DNA of 64,000 nt from CAZCTO01 sp964501725. GTDB lineage: Bacteria > Bacillota > Clostridia > Saccharofermentanales > Saccharofermentanaceae. Position numbers and translations under genes: made by a program. The DNA is taken from contig CAZCTO010000011.1 in assembly GCA_964501725.1 (NCBI GenBank), forward strand, positions 16,791-80,790, in the 5' to 3' direction. The stretch's first letter is position 1, and the number at the start of each line of letters is the position of its first letter. The notes beneath the pieces were generated by a model. It made no database searches, had not been told where the DNA came from, and worked only from the letters and a program-made list of their open reading frames with translations. Shown here in pieces: positions 8,332-17,960 of the stretch.

Positions 8332-9561
8332 TTATCCGATTAACAGGCGGTGAAAAATCTTCTTGCCCTTCTTTACGATCGCTTCGCCGTCCGGAAGATC
8401 CTTCTTCCCGATCACATAGAAGGGATCCTCAATCACTGCGCCGTTCAGGTAGACACCTTTTTGTGCGATCATGCGCCGGCCTTCGCCTTTACTGCTCATG
8501 AGTTTTGCGTCAAAAAGAAAGTCGAGGATCGGTACACCGGCCTCAAGCTGCGCCTCCGTGAAACGGGTCGTCGGCATATCCTCCGATACTCCGCTCCCCG
8601 CAAAAAGTGCTTCCGCCTGATTCCGAACCGCTTCGGCTGTCTCGTCGCCGTGCACGATGCGGGTGACTTCGTAAGCGAGTTTCTTTTTGGCTTCATTGAT
8701 GGCCGAATCGGTGAGCTTTGCGTATTCCGCAATCTCCGGAAGAGGCATGAATGTCAGGAGCTTCATGCACTTAATTACATCCGCGTCGTCAATATTCCTC
8801 CAGTACTGGTAGAAATCGTAAGGTGTCGTTTTCTTGGGGTCCAGCCACACCGCACCCTTTGCGGTCTTACCCATCTTCTTGCCTTCACTGTTTTCGAGAA
8901 GACCGAACGTCAGGCCGAATGCCTCGCCCTGCTCTTTTCTGCGGATCAGTTCGACGCCGCCTAAAATGTTCGACCACTGATCGTCCCCGCCCAACTGAAG
9001 AGTGCATTTATATTCCTTGTAAAGATGCAAGAAATCATAGCTTTGCATCAACATGTAGTTGAATTCCAGAAAGGTCAGACCCTTTTCGAGTCTTTGCTTA
9101 TAACACTCAAAAGTAAGCATCCGGTTGACTGAGAAGTGCGGGCCGATTTCACGCAGAAAATCGATGTAGTTCAAGTCCAGAAGCCAGTCACCATTATTAA
9201 CGATGATAGCTTTCCCGTCGGAAAAATCGATTACCGTTTCCATCTGTTTGATAAAACAGGCGACGTTGTGCTTAATATCCTCGACGCTCAGCATCTTCCG
9301 CATATCGGTTCGTCCGGTCGGGTCGCCGATCATCGCGGTTCCGCCGCCCATCAGAACGATTGGTCGGTGTCCGGCTTTTTGCATGTGACTGACAACCATC
9401 ATCTGTACAAAAGATCCGACATGAAGGCTGTCGGCGGTCGGATCAAAGCCTACGTAAAACGTAACGCCCGGCTTCCCGAGTATCTCGTAGATCTCGTCCC
9501 TGTGCGTCGCCTGGGATATATACCCGCGCGCCTCGAGAATGTCGAATACGTTTTCAGCCAT
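8332..9561 (-). CDS. tyrS: Tyrosyl-tRNA synthetase
   Basis: This 409-residue class I synthetase charges tRNA-Tyr. The HIGH-type motif is HVGS at 47-50 in FDPTADSLHVGS. GGDDQWSN is at 191-198, and the KMSKS-type loop is KMGKT at 229-233. A C-terminal S4-like RNA-binding region (about 345-405) includes GEGRRMIAQKGVYLNG. I looked for a T-box leader in the roughly 190 bases upstream and did not find the conserved antiterminator bulge sequence, so its control is unknown. It lies alone between two large membrane-protein genes. Confidence 0.96.
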   Translation of the reverse strand: MAENVFDILEARGYISQATHRDEIYEILGKPGVTFYVGFDPTADSLHVGSFVQMMVVSHMQKAGHRPIVLMGGGTAMIGDPTGRTDMRKMLSVEDIKHNVACFIKQMETVIDFSDGKAIIVNNGDWLLDLNYIDFLREIGPHFSVNRMLTFECYKQRLEKGLTFLEFNYMLMQSYDFLHLYKEYKCTLQLGGDDQWSNILGGVELIRRKEQGEAFGLTFGLLENSEGKKMGKTAKGAVWLDPKKTTPYDFYQYWRNIDDADVIKCMKLLTFMPLPEIAEYAKLTDSAINEAKKKLAYEVTRIVHGDETAEAVRNQAEALFAGSGVSEDMPTTRFTEAQLEAGVPILDFLFDAKLMSSKGEGRRMIAQKGVYLNGAVIEDPFYVIGKKDLPDGEAIVKKGKKIFHRLLIG

Positions 9562-9755
9562 GATTCAATCGCCTCCCTAAGCAGTTATAATGACGGGAAA
9601 ACCCGTGATTGTCGGACTATTGTAGCTTTTCGAGCCGGAAAAGTCAATTTTGGAAGACGCTTTGCGTTCTGTTTGGGTAATAGTATAATTATTAGCGATT
9701 ACTCCCGCTCTTTCACCGCGGCCATTCGTTATTTCTATTACCCAAGGAGAATCAG

Positions 9756-11378
9756 TTGCAAAATAATTATGTTTTTGCCGATAGTGACAAGAGCCTCCTT
9801 TTTATCGACAGGCTCTTTGCGGATCAGCGCGGAAGTACCGGAAAGAGAATACTTCTCTTCTTCGTATACTCATCGCTGCTTCTTCTTTTTTGCACCAAAA
9901 ACTCTCCCCTATATGTTTTCAATGACTGGGTGGACCCGAACGTCTATATGAACGTCGGGCGGGCAGTCAGTAAGGGCGCTGTTCTGTATCGGGATGTTTT
10001 CGATCAGAAAGGCCCGCTTTTTCTTTTGGTATTCTCGGTTCTTGCAAAATTACCGCCTTCTTCTATGATCGGTCTTTTTGCTTTGCAGTGCGTATCACTG
10101 ACGGCGTCCCTGGAAATTCTATGCCGAACCGCAAAAATGTTTGTTTCGGGATCGGTATCATTTAAAATATGTCTGGTTTTTCCGATATTTTTGCTGAACT
10201 ACCTCACCTATTATCAAGGCGGGGGTTCCATAGAAGAGCTCATGCTCCCCATGTTTCTGGGAGGAATGTATTTTCTGCTGAAATACTTTGCCGGAAAAAC
10301 AGTTGCCGGCGACTTCGGGAACACCCTGCCTCCGGTTTCCTTTCTTACGCTCGGCATTTTTTCCGGAGTTGCCGTCTTCTCCAAAATCACTTTCTCCCTC
10401 TACTTCCTGATCTGTGCTGTTATGATTTTTCTCCACATGCTTTTATCGCATATGTGGTCCTCCCTATGGAAGTCAGTTCTTCTTTATGTTACCGGTATTT
10501 TTCTGACTGCGCTGCCCTGCCTGATATACTTTTCTGCAACCCGAAGCTTTGCGGATGCATGGAATGCATACATTTTGTTTAACATGAAGTACGCCGGAGG
10601 CCGCCAAACCGCATCGGCGCTGCTTGATACTGCCAACACATTATCTGTTTTGAACATTTTCAGTGTGCTTCTCATAGTTTTCGGGGTCATCGCGATTTTT
10701 GCCGGAGGCTTCCGGCTCACAACCTTCGGAAAAGCAGCCGCTTCCGCATCGATCCTCACACTTACGACCATGGTTCTGATTCCGTGCCGATCTTTTAATT
10801 ATGTGTTCATTCCCCTTCTGGCTTTTGCGGGGATCGGCGAAATCGGTCTTTGCCTTCTCATCCGAAAATACCGCGAGCGCAAAATTCATAGCGCCGCCGC
10901 CAATAAAGTTCGCATTAACATTTCCGCTGTTGCGGTTATCAGTCTTGTTTTTGTAGCGGTGGTCGCCTTTAATGGACTTTGGCCGCAGTCGAGACTTTTT
11001 CGAAAAGAGGTCACCGGTATTGAAGCCATTGCAGAAACGATCCGGGAGACGTGGGATCAGGAAGGCTCGTCCGGAGAACCAAGTCTTCTGCTCTACGACT
11101 CATATGATGTCGGACTATATGACCTTAGCGATACCTGGCCGAAAATCAGATACTTTCAAGTTTGGGCGGTAAGCGGAACGACGTTAGAGAAAATGGTTAT
11201 CGAGCAGGATCAGTATATTGCCGGAGGCCTTCCCGATTATGTAATAACAATCGGATATTTCGGGGAAAGTGATCTGGGGAGAGTTGATGCAATCAATCCC
11301 GACTATGAGATCATTGATTCTGAATCAGCATACGCACAGCTTTCAGATATGCGCATCACTCTCTACAAGAAAAAGTGA
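9756..11378 (+). CDS. Multi-pass membrane protein, GT-C glycosyltransferase-like
   Basis: The start is a TTG at 9756, five bases after AAGGAGA, giving 540 residues. After the first membrane helix an extracytoplasmic loop carries WVDPNVYMNVGRAVSKGAVL followed by YRDVFDQKGPL. This acidic motif pattern is typical of GT-C enzymes that use polyprenyl-phosphate sugars. Ten or more membrane helices follow, then a soluble C-terminal domain of about 130 residues. The gene stop lies inside the stem of a downstream terminator. The sugar and acceptor cannot be read from sequence. Confidence 0.72.
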   Translation: MQNNYVFADSDKSLLFIDRLFADQRGSTGKRILLFFVYSSLLLLFCTKNSPLYVFNDWVDPNVYMNVGRAVSKGAVLYRDVFDQKGPLFLLVFSVLAKLPPSSMIGLFALQCVSLTASLEILCRTAKMFVSGSVSFKICLVFPIFLLNYLTYYQGGGSIEELMLPMFLGGMYFLLKYFAGKTVAGDFGNTLPPVSFLTLGIFSGVAVFSKITFSLYFLICAVMIFLHMLLSHMWSSLWKSVLLYVTGIFLTALPCLIYFSATRSFADAWNAYILFNMKYAGGRQTASALLDTANTLSVLNIFSVLLIVFGVIAIFAGGFRLTTFGKAAASASILTLTTMVLIPCRSFNYVFIPLLAFAGIGEIGLCLLIRKYRERKIHSAAANKVRINISAVAVISLVFVAVVAFNGLWPQSRLFRKEVTGIEAIAETIRETWDQEGSSGEPSLLLYDSYDVGLYDLSDTWPKIRYFQVWAVSGTTLEKMVIEQDQYIAGGLPDYVITIGYFGESDLGRVDAINPDYEIIDSESAYAQLSDMRITLYKKK

Positions 11379-11417
11379 CCGGACATGCCTTAAAATAGCA
11401 TCATTCCGGTCACTTTT
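11371..11417. terminator. Bidirectional terminator
   Basis: AAAAGTGACCGGA (11371-11383) pairs with TCCGGTCACTTTT (11405-11417). This 13-bp perfect inverted repeat includes the A- and T-rich ends needed on both strands. The TGA stop of the upstream gene is in the stem. It separates convergent genes. Confidence 0.82.
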
Positions 11418-11445
11418 ATTGTTTTCGTATCAGGACTTGCGATCG

Positions 11446-12984
11446 TCAGTAATTGGCTGCGGTTATCTGGGTAGTGTATTCGGCTTCTTGCTGCTCAACA
11501 TACTCCGTCCATGGCATGTCGTCGCTTATGTCAACTGATATCTCTTTGGGGTCGATGATCGAAATCGACCAGTCAAAATCTACGACAACCTCATCACTGT
11601 AACCGTCATTGATGATCAGCTCACCGTCTTTGAAGGTAGTTGAGGACTTGTCGTCAACCAGATTTCCTGTCATTTCGATGCTGAAACCGTCTGCGCCGTC
11701 AATCGTCAGTTCCGCTTCAAAATTTTCTCCCTTTTTATCCTTGGTGTCCCACGCGATTTCGATGGTCGCGCCTATGTCCTCGCTCATTCCGTTGCTTTCG
11801 GCAAAGAGTTCCAGCTCTCCCTCATATACGCCCTTATTAATCGACTCATCCCAATTCATGCCCAGCTCGACTTCCTCCCCGTCTGAACTGAGTGTCAGGA
11901 CGGCGGAGATATTGTCGGTCGGATTATTCCTGCCGCCGAGCAGCATCTCAAACTCAATCGCGATTTCTCCCTCTTGACCTTTCATGGTCAGGCTAATCTC
12001 ATCCATGGTTACTTTCCTGACGTAATCATTTCCGTCAATATAGTAAGTAATTACAATGTCACCGTCGATTCGTAAATTCTTATACACGTCGAAAGCACTT
12101 TCCACTGACGCTTGATATCCTTCAAGCTCATATCCCTGATACGAGGTCATCATTCCGTCCAGCATGCCTTGCTTGTATTTATTAAGGAGCTCCTGCAAAT
12201 ACTTGTTTGCGTCCTCCTCGGTAATTTCATAGCACATCGCGGCCAAGTTGTAGTTTCTCCCGTTAATCTCTTCGGAAATGCTCTTCCCCTTGGAAAAATC
12301 AGCGTACTCTTCAAAAAACTTCGCCTCCCGGAAATACTCAGTGAGCTCGTCCATATCCTTCTTTCCTGCCGCGGTTTTCCCGAAAAACATATCCAGTACC
12401 TGATCCATATATTCCGGCGGGATTTCTTCTTCCATCCCAAGATCCTTAAAATCTTGTGAAAATGAATTCGGATCAAGGGTAAGGAACTTCGCTTCGGTGA
12501 TTGCTTCCGGAATGGAAAGGGCAATCAGCTCGCGGGAAACATAAAGAAGGTTTCCTTCATAGACCTTATCCCCGTCATCAAGAATCAGCTCAAAAAGCGC
12601 CCTTTCCCCGCCGGCATCATACATAACATAAGCCTCTCCGCCGACGCCTTCCGATTCAACGGAAATCTCCGTTTTGGTAGGTTTCTTTTCATATTTACTT
12701 ATGTCCAATATCTTAGAATTTTTCTTGTCCGAGAAAGTTCTTCCCAGCGAAACTTGAAGATATCGCTCAGGGTTGATCTGCTTCAAAACCTTATTGCGGA
12801 ACATAAATCCAAGACCGGCGATCACCGCAAGAGCAATAATAACGGTCGTTAAAATAAACCGGGTGCTTTTCCCTTTTTTCTTCGCAACGGGAAGATCCGG
12901 CACCGCCGCCGTCAAAGGCTCGCCGCATGACTTACAGAAAGTCGCTTCCGGTAAATTATCAGTTCCGCACTTCGAACAATTCAT
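11446..12984 (-). CDS. Zinc-ribbon membrane-anchored protein of unknown function
   Basis: The ATG at 12984 follows GGAGG at 8 bases and yields 512 residues. The N-terminus is a four-cysteine zinc ribbon (MNCSKCGTDN then FCKSCGEP). A basic stretch and one membrane helix (FILTTVIIALAVIAGLGFMF) come next, then a large presumably extracellular region rich in Asp, Glu and Thr. This zinc-ribbon/TM/ectodomain layout is common in Clostridia, with no defined function. The ectodomain contains several beta-strand-like repeats of the type VxLTLSSDGEEVELGM. No catalytic motif was seen. It is flanked by terminators and appears to be a single-gene unit. Confidence 0.75.
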   Translation of the reverse strand: MNCSKCGTDNLPEATFCKSCGEPLTAAVPDLPVAKKKGKSTRFILTTVIIALAVIAGLGFMFRNKVLKQINPERYLQVSLGRTFSDKKNSKILDISKYEKKPTKTEISVESEGVGGEAYVMYDAGGERALFELILDDGDKVYEGNLLYVSRELIALSIPEAITEAKFLTLDPNSFSQDFKDLGMEEEIPPEYMDQVLDMFFGKTAAGKKDMDELTEYFREAKFFEEYADFSKGKSISEEINGRNYNLAAMCYEITEEDANKYLQELLNKYKQGMLDGMMTSYQGYELEGYQASVESAFDVYKNLRIDGDIVITYYIDGNDYVRKVTMDEISLTMKGQEGEIAIEFEMLLGGRNNPTDNISAVLTLSSDGEEVELGMNWDESINKGVYEGELELFAESNGMSEDIGATIEIAWDTKDKKGENFEAELTIDGADGFSIEMTGNLVDDKSSTTFKDGELIINDGYSDEVVVDFDWSISIIDPKEISVDISDDMPWTEYVEQQEAEYTTQITAANY

Positions 12985-13060
12985 ATTTTTATCCTCCAAT
13001 GGATGGCTTTTTCTGTTATTCAGTCTCAATTCCTTACTATAACAGAAATTCTCAGGAAAT

Positions 13061-13093
13061 AATAAAGCCGCCCGGCAAATTCACCGGGCGGCT
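13061..13093 (-). terminator. Terminator after the membrane zinc peptidase
   Basis: AGCCGCCCGG (13066-13075) and CCGGGCGGCT (13084-13093) form a 10-bp GC-rich stem. Read on the minus strand it is followed by TTTATTATTT. It lies 20 bases beyond the stop of the gene at 13113. Confidence 0.82.
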
Positions 13094-13112
13094 GACATGA
13101 CGAGAAACGCCT

Positions 13113-13847
13113 TTATCTTCTGCTTCTCATGGCAAGAAGCCGAAGCAGCGTGATAATTGAGGCGGCCGCTGCGGCGACATAAGTCATCGCGGCTGCGCGG
13201 AGAACCTTTTTTGCACCGGAAAGTTCATTGTCCGTAAGGATGTCAGTCTTGTCCAGAATTTTGATCGCTCTCCGGCTGGCATTGAGTTCCACCGGGAGAG
13301 TCACCAGATAAAAAACTACCGCGAATGCAAACAGTCCGATACCAAGAAGAGAAAGGGCATTCCCGATGGTTCCGGATGCACTGTAACTGGTGATAATGAT
13401 GCCGATGATCGCCATGTACGGGCCGAAGCGGGAACCGAGGTTGGCCAGCGGGGCAAGAACGGAGCGGATCTTATTGGGGATGAAACCCTTTGAATCCTGA
13501 ATCGCGTGCCCGCATTCATGTGCCGCGACGCCGATCGCCGCAACCGAGGTGTTGTCATAAACCGAATCCGAAAGACGCAGCACCTTCTCTTTGGGAGAAT
13601 AGTGATCGGTAAGCGTTCCGGAGACGCGCTCGACACTCACCGACTGCGCGTTCCCGAAAGAAGCGGAAAGCTCGTTGATTCTCAGAATCTCCTCTGCTGC
13701 CTGCTGCCCGGTTATTCCGCGTGCCGACTGAACTTTGCTGTACTTCTTAAACGTATGGCTGGTCCAAAAACTCGCAAACAGAGAGAAAAGCATCGTTGCT
13801 ATTGCCAAAGGAAAACCAAAAGTGTACATGAAATCCCAAAAATCCAT
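13113..13847 (-). CDS. Membrane zinc metallopeptidase, YugP-type
   Basis: The 244-residue protein starts with an N-terminal membrane helix. The zinc motif H110-E111-xx-H114 is in AAHECGHAIQD, and hydrophobic segments follow near 140-185 and 215-235. This is the layout of the neutral zinc metallopeptidase 2 family (B. subtilis YugP). The natural substrate is not established. The region between helix 1 and the motif (KYSKVQSARGITGQQAAEEI) is characteristic of the family. It follows the pgk-tpi fusion in the same direction, 47 bases downstream, so it may share some readthrough. A strong terminator follows. Confidence 0.88.
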   Translation of the reverse strand: MDFWDFMYTFGFPLAIATMLFSLFASFWTSHTFKKYSKVQSARGITGQQAAEEILRINELSASFGNAQSVSVERVSGTLTDHYSPKEKVLRLSDSVYDNTSVAAIGVAAHECGHAIQDSKGFIPNKIRSVLAPLANLGSRFGPYMAIIGIIITSYSASGTIGNALSLLGIGLFAFAVVFYLVTLPVELNASRRAIKILDKTDILTDNELSGAKKVLRAAAMTYVAAAAASIITLLRLLAMRSRR

Positions 13848-13894
13848 CGTTCCATCTCCTTTCGAGGTTCCTTGTCGCAGAATACGACTGCCAG

Positions 13895-15841
13895 TTATGC
13901 CAGGCAGATCTTGGAGAAGTCCGCCGCCTTGAGCGATGCACCGCCGACGAGTCCGCCGTTGATGTTTTTCTGCGCGAAAAGCCCCTGCGCGTTGTCCGCG
14001 CTTACAGATCCACCGTACTGAATGGTCATCTCAGCCGCATCGGAAGCGGAGTAAATCTCGCCCATGACCTTACGGATGAATGCACAGACTTCCTCGGCTT
14101 GCTCGTCGGATGCCACTTTGCCCGTTCCGATCGCCCAGATCGGCTCATAGGCAATGGTGATCTGACAAAGCTTGTCGGCCGGAATTCCGGCAAACGCAGC
14201 CGTAATCTGTCCCTTAATCCAGTCAAATGTCTCGCCGGCTTCGCGCTGTGCCAGAGACTCTCCGCAGCAAACGATCGGCTTGAGGCCCCATGTCAGGGCT
14301 GCTTTGATTTTTTTATTAACGGTCTCGTCGGTCTCCGCAAAATACTCTCTGCGCTCGGAGTGTCCGATAATGACATACGTAACACCGAGTTTGGCCAGCC
14401 ATGCGGGTGAAATCTCACCGGTGAACGCACCCTTCTCGTTGAAGTGGCAGTTCTGTGCGGCGATCTTGATATTGGTATACGCAGTTGCTTCGAGCGCGGC
14501 GGGAATCGCAAGGAAAGGCACGCCGAGCGCAATCTTCGAGGTTGCGTCTTTTACCAGAGGCTTGAGTGCCTCGATCAACTTTACCGCCTCATTCGGTGTT
14601 CCGCTGTTCATTTTCCAGTTGCCCGCGGCAAATGTACGGCAGGGTTCCTTGTCAAGGAGGCAGTCAATACCGGGAAGAACTTTGCCCTCGATAAACTCGA
14701 GAGAAGCTCCGCCGCCGGTTGAAATATGCGTGACTTGATCAGCGTATCCGAACTGTTCCACGGCTGCGGCGGAATCGCCTCCGCCGATGATCGATACGGC
14801 ATCAGATGCCGCGATCGCCTTGGCCAAACCACGTGTGCCTTCGGACAGTCTCGGGAATTCGAACACCCCTGGAGGGCCGTTCCAAATGATTGTATTCGCT
14901 TCGGAAATAGACTTGGAGAAAAGATCAACGGTCTTCGGACCGATGTCCATTCCTCTGCCGCCCTCCGGGAACTCCGAAGAAGCCACCGTCGTCAGGACGG
15001 CATCCGGTCCGAACATGTCACCGACAACATTATCAATCGGAAGAAGAAGATTGACGCCCTTAGCGGCAGCCTTCTCCATCAATTCTTTGGCGATCGGTAT
15101 CATTTCTTCTTCACAAAGTGATGCGCCGATGGTATGTCCCTGTGCCTTGAAGAAGGGATAAGCCATTCCGCCGCCGATCAGAATCGTGTCAGCCTTGTCA
15201 ATCAGACTCTCAATGACCCCGATCTTGTCGGAAACTTTTGCGCCGCCCAGGATGGCAACAAACGGACGTTTCGGAGCACTTAATGCTTCGCCCAATACTT
15301 CCAGTTCTTTTTGAATCAAATATCCGGAAGCGGACGGCAGGTAATTCGCAAGACCGGCTGTCGAAGCGTGTGCACGGTGTGCCGTACCGAAAGCGTCGTT
15401 GACGTAGAGTTCGGCAAGCGATGCGAGCTCCGCCGCAAACGCCGGATCGTTCTTTGTTTCTTCTTTATGAAAACGAACATTCTCGAGTATCAGGACTTCG
15501 CCTTCCCCGAGGGCAGCCGCTTTTGCCTTGGCATCTTCGCCGATAACATCCGCGGCAAGCACCACTTTCTGTCCCAGAAGTTCCGCAAGCCGATCCGCCG
15601 CAGGCTTCATCGAGAAAATCGGATCGGGGCCGTTTTTCGGGCGTCCGAGGTGCGATACAAGGATCACTTTCGCCTTATTCTTTATCAGATACTGAATCGT
15701 CGGGAGCGCTCCCCGGATTCTCTTATCGTCAGTGATTTCACCTGTCTTTTTGTCCTGCGGGACATTGAAATCCACGCGAACGATGACTTTTTTCCCGGAT
15801 ACATTCAGGTCTTCAACATTTTTCTTCGGAACCATGGCCAT
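13895..15841 (-). CDS. pgk-tpiA: Fused phosphoglycerate kinase / triosephosphate isomerase
   Basis: One uninterrupted 648-codon frame encodes two glycolytic enzymes. Residues 1 to about 395 are PGK, with VIVRVDFNVPQD, SHLGRPK, a GGGMAYPF stretch and GGGDSAAAV/STGGGASLEF near the end. From about 398 the chain enters TIM with AAGNWKMN (catalytic Asn and Lys), continues through IIGHSERREYFAETD (catalytic His) and AYEPIWAIGTGK (catalytic Glu), and ends with QYGGSVSADNA and GGLVGGASL. All key residues are kept, so both activities are expected. A covalent PGK-TIM enzyme is known from Thermotoga maritima. A good promoter lies 80 bases upstream. Confidence 0.96.
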   Translation of the reverse strand: MAMVPKKNVEDLNVSGKKVIVRVDFNVPQDKKTGEITDDKRIRGALPTIQYLIKNKAKVILVSHLGRPKNGPDPIFSMKPAADRLAELLGQKVVLAADVIGEDAKAKAAALGEGEVLILENVRFHKEETKNDPAFAAELASLAELYVNDAFGTAHRAHASTAGLANYLPSASGYLIQKELEVLGEALSAPKRPFVAILGGAKVSDKIGVIESLIDKADTILIGGGMAYPFFKAQGHTIGASLCEEEMIPIAKELMEKAAAKGVNLLLPIDNVVGDMFGPDAVLTTVASSEFPEGGRGMDIGPKTVDLFSKSISEANTIIWNGPPGVFEFPRLSEGTRGLAKAIAASDAVSIIGGGDSAAAVEQFGYADQVTHISTGGGASLEFIEGKVLPGIDCLLDKEPCRTFAAGNWKMNSGTPNEAVKLIEALKPLVKDATSKIALGVPFLAIPAALEATAYTNIKIAAQNCHFNEKGAFTGEISPAWLAKLGVTYVIIGHSERREYFAETDETVNKKIKAALTWGLKPIVCCGESLAQREAGETFDWIKGQITAAFAGIPADKLCQITIAYEPIWAIGTGKVASDEQAEEVCAFIRKVMGEIYSASDAAEMTIQYGGSVSADNAQGLFAQKNINGGLVGGASLKAADFSKICLA

Positions 15842-15921
15842 AACTACTCACACTCCTTGAATTTATTCACCCGTAGAGGGTCGGACTATAAAATAATCTC
15901 ACTTACAGATCAAGCCATATC

Positions 15922-15950
15922 ATTATACAGACAAAGCATGGTCGTTTCAA
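15922..15950 (-). promoter_or_regulatory. Promoter of the pgk-tpiA fusion
   Basis: On the minus strand TTGAAA (15950-15945) and TATAAT (15927-15922) are separated by exactly 17 bases. It is a near-consensus vegetative promoter about 80 bases before the start codon. The 5' untranslated region ends in AAGGAGTG. I see nothing else in 15951-16055. Confidence 0.75.
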
Positions 15951-16055
15951 TGAAAAACGGCATAATGCGCGACGAAAAAGCCCTTTGGATGACGGGCCGA
16001 TTGATTAACGCCCGCAAGAGAGTTTTGTTTATATCTCCGGTTTATCCGACGAGAT

Positions 16056-17765
16056 TCAATCGATCGACTTATCAATCCGAAAACGCACGATCTTCTTCGA
16101 GGTGTTCTTGATAAATTCTTCCTGCCTGATCTTGATCTGCCCGATCATCTTATAGGAAACCATTTCTTTATTGATCTTCTTCACCTGTTGATCGAAATAA
16201 GCCTCGATATCCGTCACACCGTCAGCCTTCAGCATTTCAAAATCAGGAAAAATCTCCGCGACGATCGTCTCCTTCTGCTTGTTCGAGCGACTCTCGCCCT
16301 CGAAAACGACGACCTCTTCGACGCCCCGAATCTTTGAGATCTTGAGTTCGATCTCCTCGGGATAAACATTCTTTCCGTTACTCAAAATAATCAGGTTTTT
16401 CCGACGCCCCGTTATGTAGAGCCAACCCTCTTCGTCGAGTTTTCCGAGGTCACCGGTCACGAAATAGCCTTCTTCATCAAAAACAGCCGCCGTCGCTTCC
16501 GGATCCTTATAGTATCCGAGCATGACGTTCGGCCCTTTGACACAGATCTCGCCCTCGCCGTCTTCGTTGGGATCCTTAATCTTCACCTGCTCATACATGA
16601 TCGGCTTTCCGACACTGCCCTTTTTCTGGTAGAGGTTGCGGTTGCAGGATACCAGCGGAGCGCACTCCGTGATACCGTAGCCATTTAAAACCGTTATGCC
16701 GATCGCTTCAAATGTGTCGATGATGTCCTGCTTCAGCGCAGCACCCCCGCAGATTACCATCTCCAGCTCCCCGCCGAGCGGTTCCAACACACTCGCAAAA
16801 AGTTTGCGCCGTACATCGATCCCGATTTTACGAAGCGAGTTGCTGATTCTCATCATACGCCTCAACAGCTTCGCCTTGCCAGACGCCTCCGCCGAAGACC
16901 AGATTTTTGCATATAGTTTTTCCAGGAAAAGCGGCACCAATACGAGATGTGTCGGCTTGTACTCTTTGATTTCCTGAGCGATATAGCGAAGGCCGGAAGA
17001 CAGGTAAAGCGGTACACCCTGTGCAAAATGGCCGACAAAATTGACCGTTGAGCCGAAGGTGTGATGCGGCGGAAGAAAATTGATTGTGCGGGGCGTCAGG
17101 TCAAAATAATACATGCCGTTCGTCATGTCGAGAACGATATTCTTCTGTGAGAGCATAACCCCTTTTCCGTTTCCGGTCGTTCCGGATGTAAAGACAATTG
17201 TCGCAAGGCGATCGGTGTCGATCGGATATTCGTAATATGAACGGTCGCCTGCATCGTAAAGTTCAGCCCCTTTTCGGGCAACGTCACCCAGCGGAATCGA
17301 GCCGGAATCTGCCTTTGTGCCCATGCAAATCCTGGTCATAATGGCCGGAACAGAAAGTACCGCCTCATCGATCTTCGCCTGTATCGCCGGACTGAATACA
17401 AGAAATTCGCAATCTGCCGCCCGCATGATGTCAGCGATGTCCGGAGCAGGAAGATCCTTGTCGATCGGGACAACGACGCTTCCGACAGACATCAGGGCAA
17501 AATACGAGCAAATCCAATCCACAGAGCTTTCGCCGATCAATGCAACATGCTTCCCGGAAAACCCCAATGAGATGAATCCCGTCCCGATACTGCGGATATA
17601 CGTTCGCGCTTCATTAAACGTCATCCGGATCAGATCCTTATCGGCAGGCTTTGCCTTGTAGGCAAATGCCAGCTTATCCGGAAACCGATTCGCGACATTT
17701 TCCGTCATGATCCTGAAATCTTCAAAAACCGTTGTCTCGTAAAGCGGATAATCTTTCCTTCGCAT
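16056..17765 (-). CDS. AMP-forming acyl-CoA synthetase (fatty acid-CoA ligase family)
   Basis: The ATG at 17765, five bases after GAGG, was chosen over the in-frame ATG at 17780, giving 569 residues. The adenylate-forming signature TSGTTGNGKG is at 193-202. NGYGITECAPLVS, the YFVTGDLGKLDEEG hinge region and the catalytic lysine region near NGKNVYPEEIE follow. The overall pattern fits long-chain acyl-CoA or acyl-ACP synthetases. There are no membrane helices. The substrate chain length cannot be read. It may feed exogenous fatty acids into lipid synthesis, which would fit the nearby fab genes, but that is inference. Confidence 0.85.
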   Translation of the reverse strand: MRRKDYPLYETTVFEDFRIMTENVANRFPDKLAFAYKAKPADKDLIRMTFNEARTYIRSIGTGFISLGFSGKHVALIGESSVDWICSYFALMSVGSVVVPIDKDLPAPDIADIMRAADCEFLVFSPAIQAKIDEAVLSVPAIMTRICMGTKADSGSIPLGDVARKGAELYDAGDRSYYEYPIDTDRLATIVFTSGTTGNGKGVMLSQKNIVLDMTNGMYYFDLTPRTINFLPPHHTFGSTVNFVGHFAQGVPLYLSSGLRYIAQEIKEYKPTHLVLVPLFLEKLYAKIWSSAEASGKAKLLRRMMRISNSLRKIGIDVRRKLFASVLEPLGGELEMVICGGAALKQDIIDTFEAIGITVLNGYGITECAPLVSCNRNLYQKKGSVGKPIMYEQVKIKDPNEDGEGEICVKGPNVMLGYYKDPEATAAVFDEEGYFVTGDLGKLDEEGWLYITGRRKNLIILSNGKNVYPEEIELKISKIRGVEEVVVFEGESRSNKQKETIVAEIFPDFEMLKADGVTDIEAYFDQQVKKINKEMVSYKMIGQIKIRQEEFIKNTSKKIVRFRIDKSID

Positions 17766-17924
17766 AAATACCTCGGGCATATAATTTATATCTTACTCAC
17801 AATTAACAATCATCGGTCAATTCCCTCTTTTTTTCAAGGGAAATCTGCTTTCTCTTGAAGAATCCTTCACTTCTTGATAATCTTCAGATAAGTATTTGTG
17901 TCATCTTGGCATCCTGTTAACCAT

Positions 17925-17960
17925 TCGGGAGGTGTCTATGGAGAATTTGCATCCGATCCT
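17925..17960. repeat. 36-base translation-start repeat, copy 1
   Basis: This covers the ribosome binding site and first seven codons of the ZIP transporter. It matches 35 of 36 bases with 26877-26912 (opposite orientation in the window). The single difference is C/T in the fifth codon (His/Tyr). Confidence 0.85.

Noticed and set aside
9562..9755. T-box leader upstream of tyrS
   Set aside because: Expected from the gene, but I did not find the conserved antiterminator sequence or a terminator in the intergenic bases.
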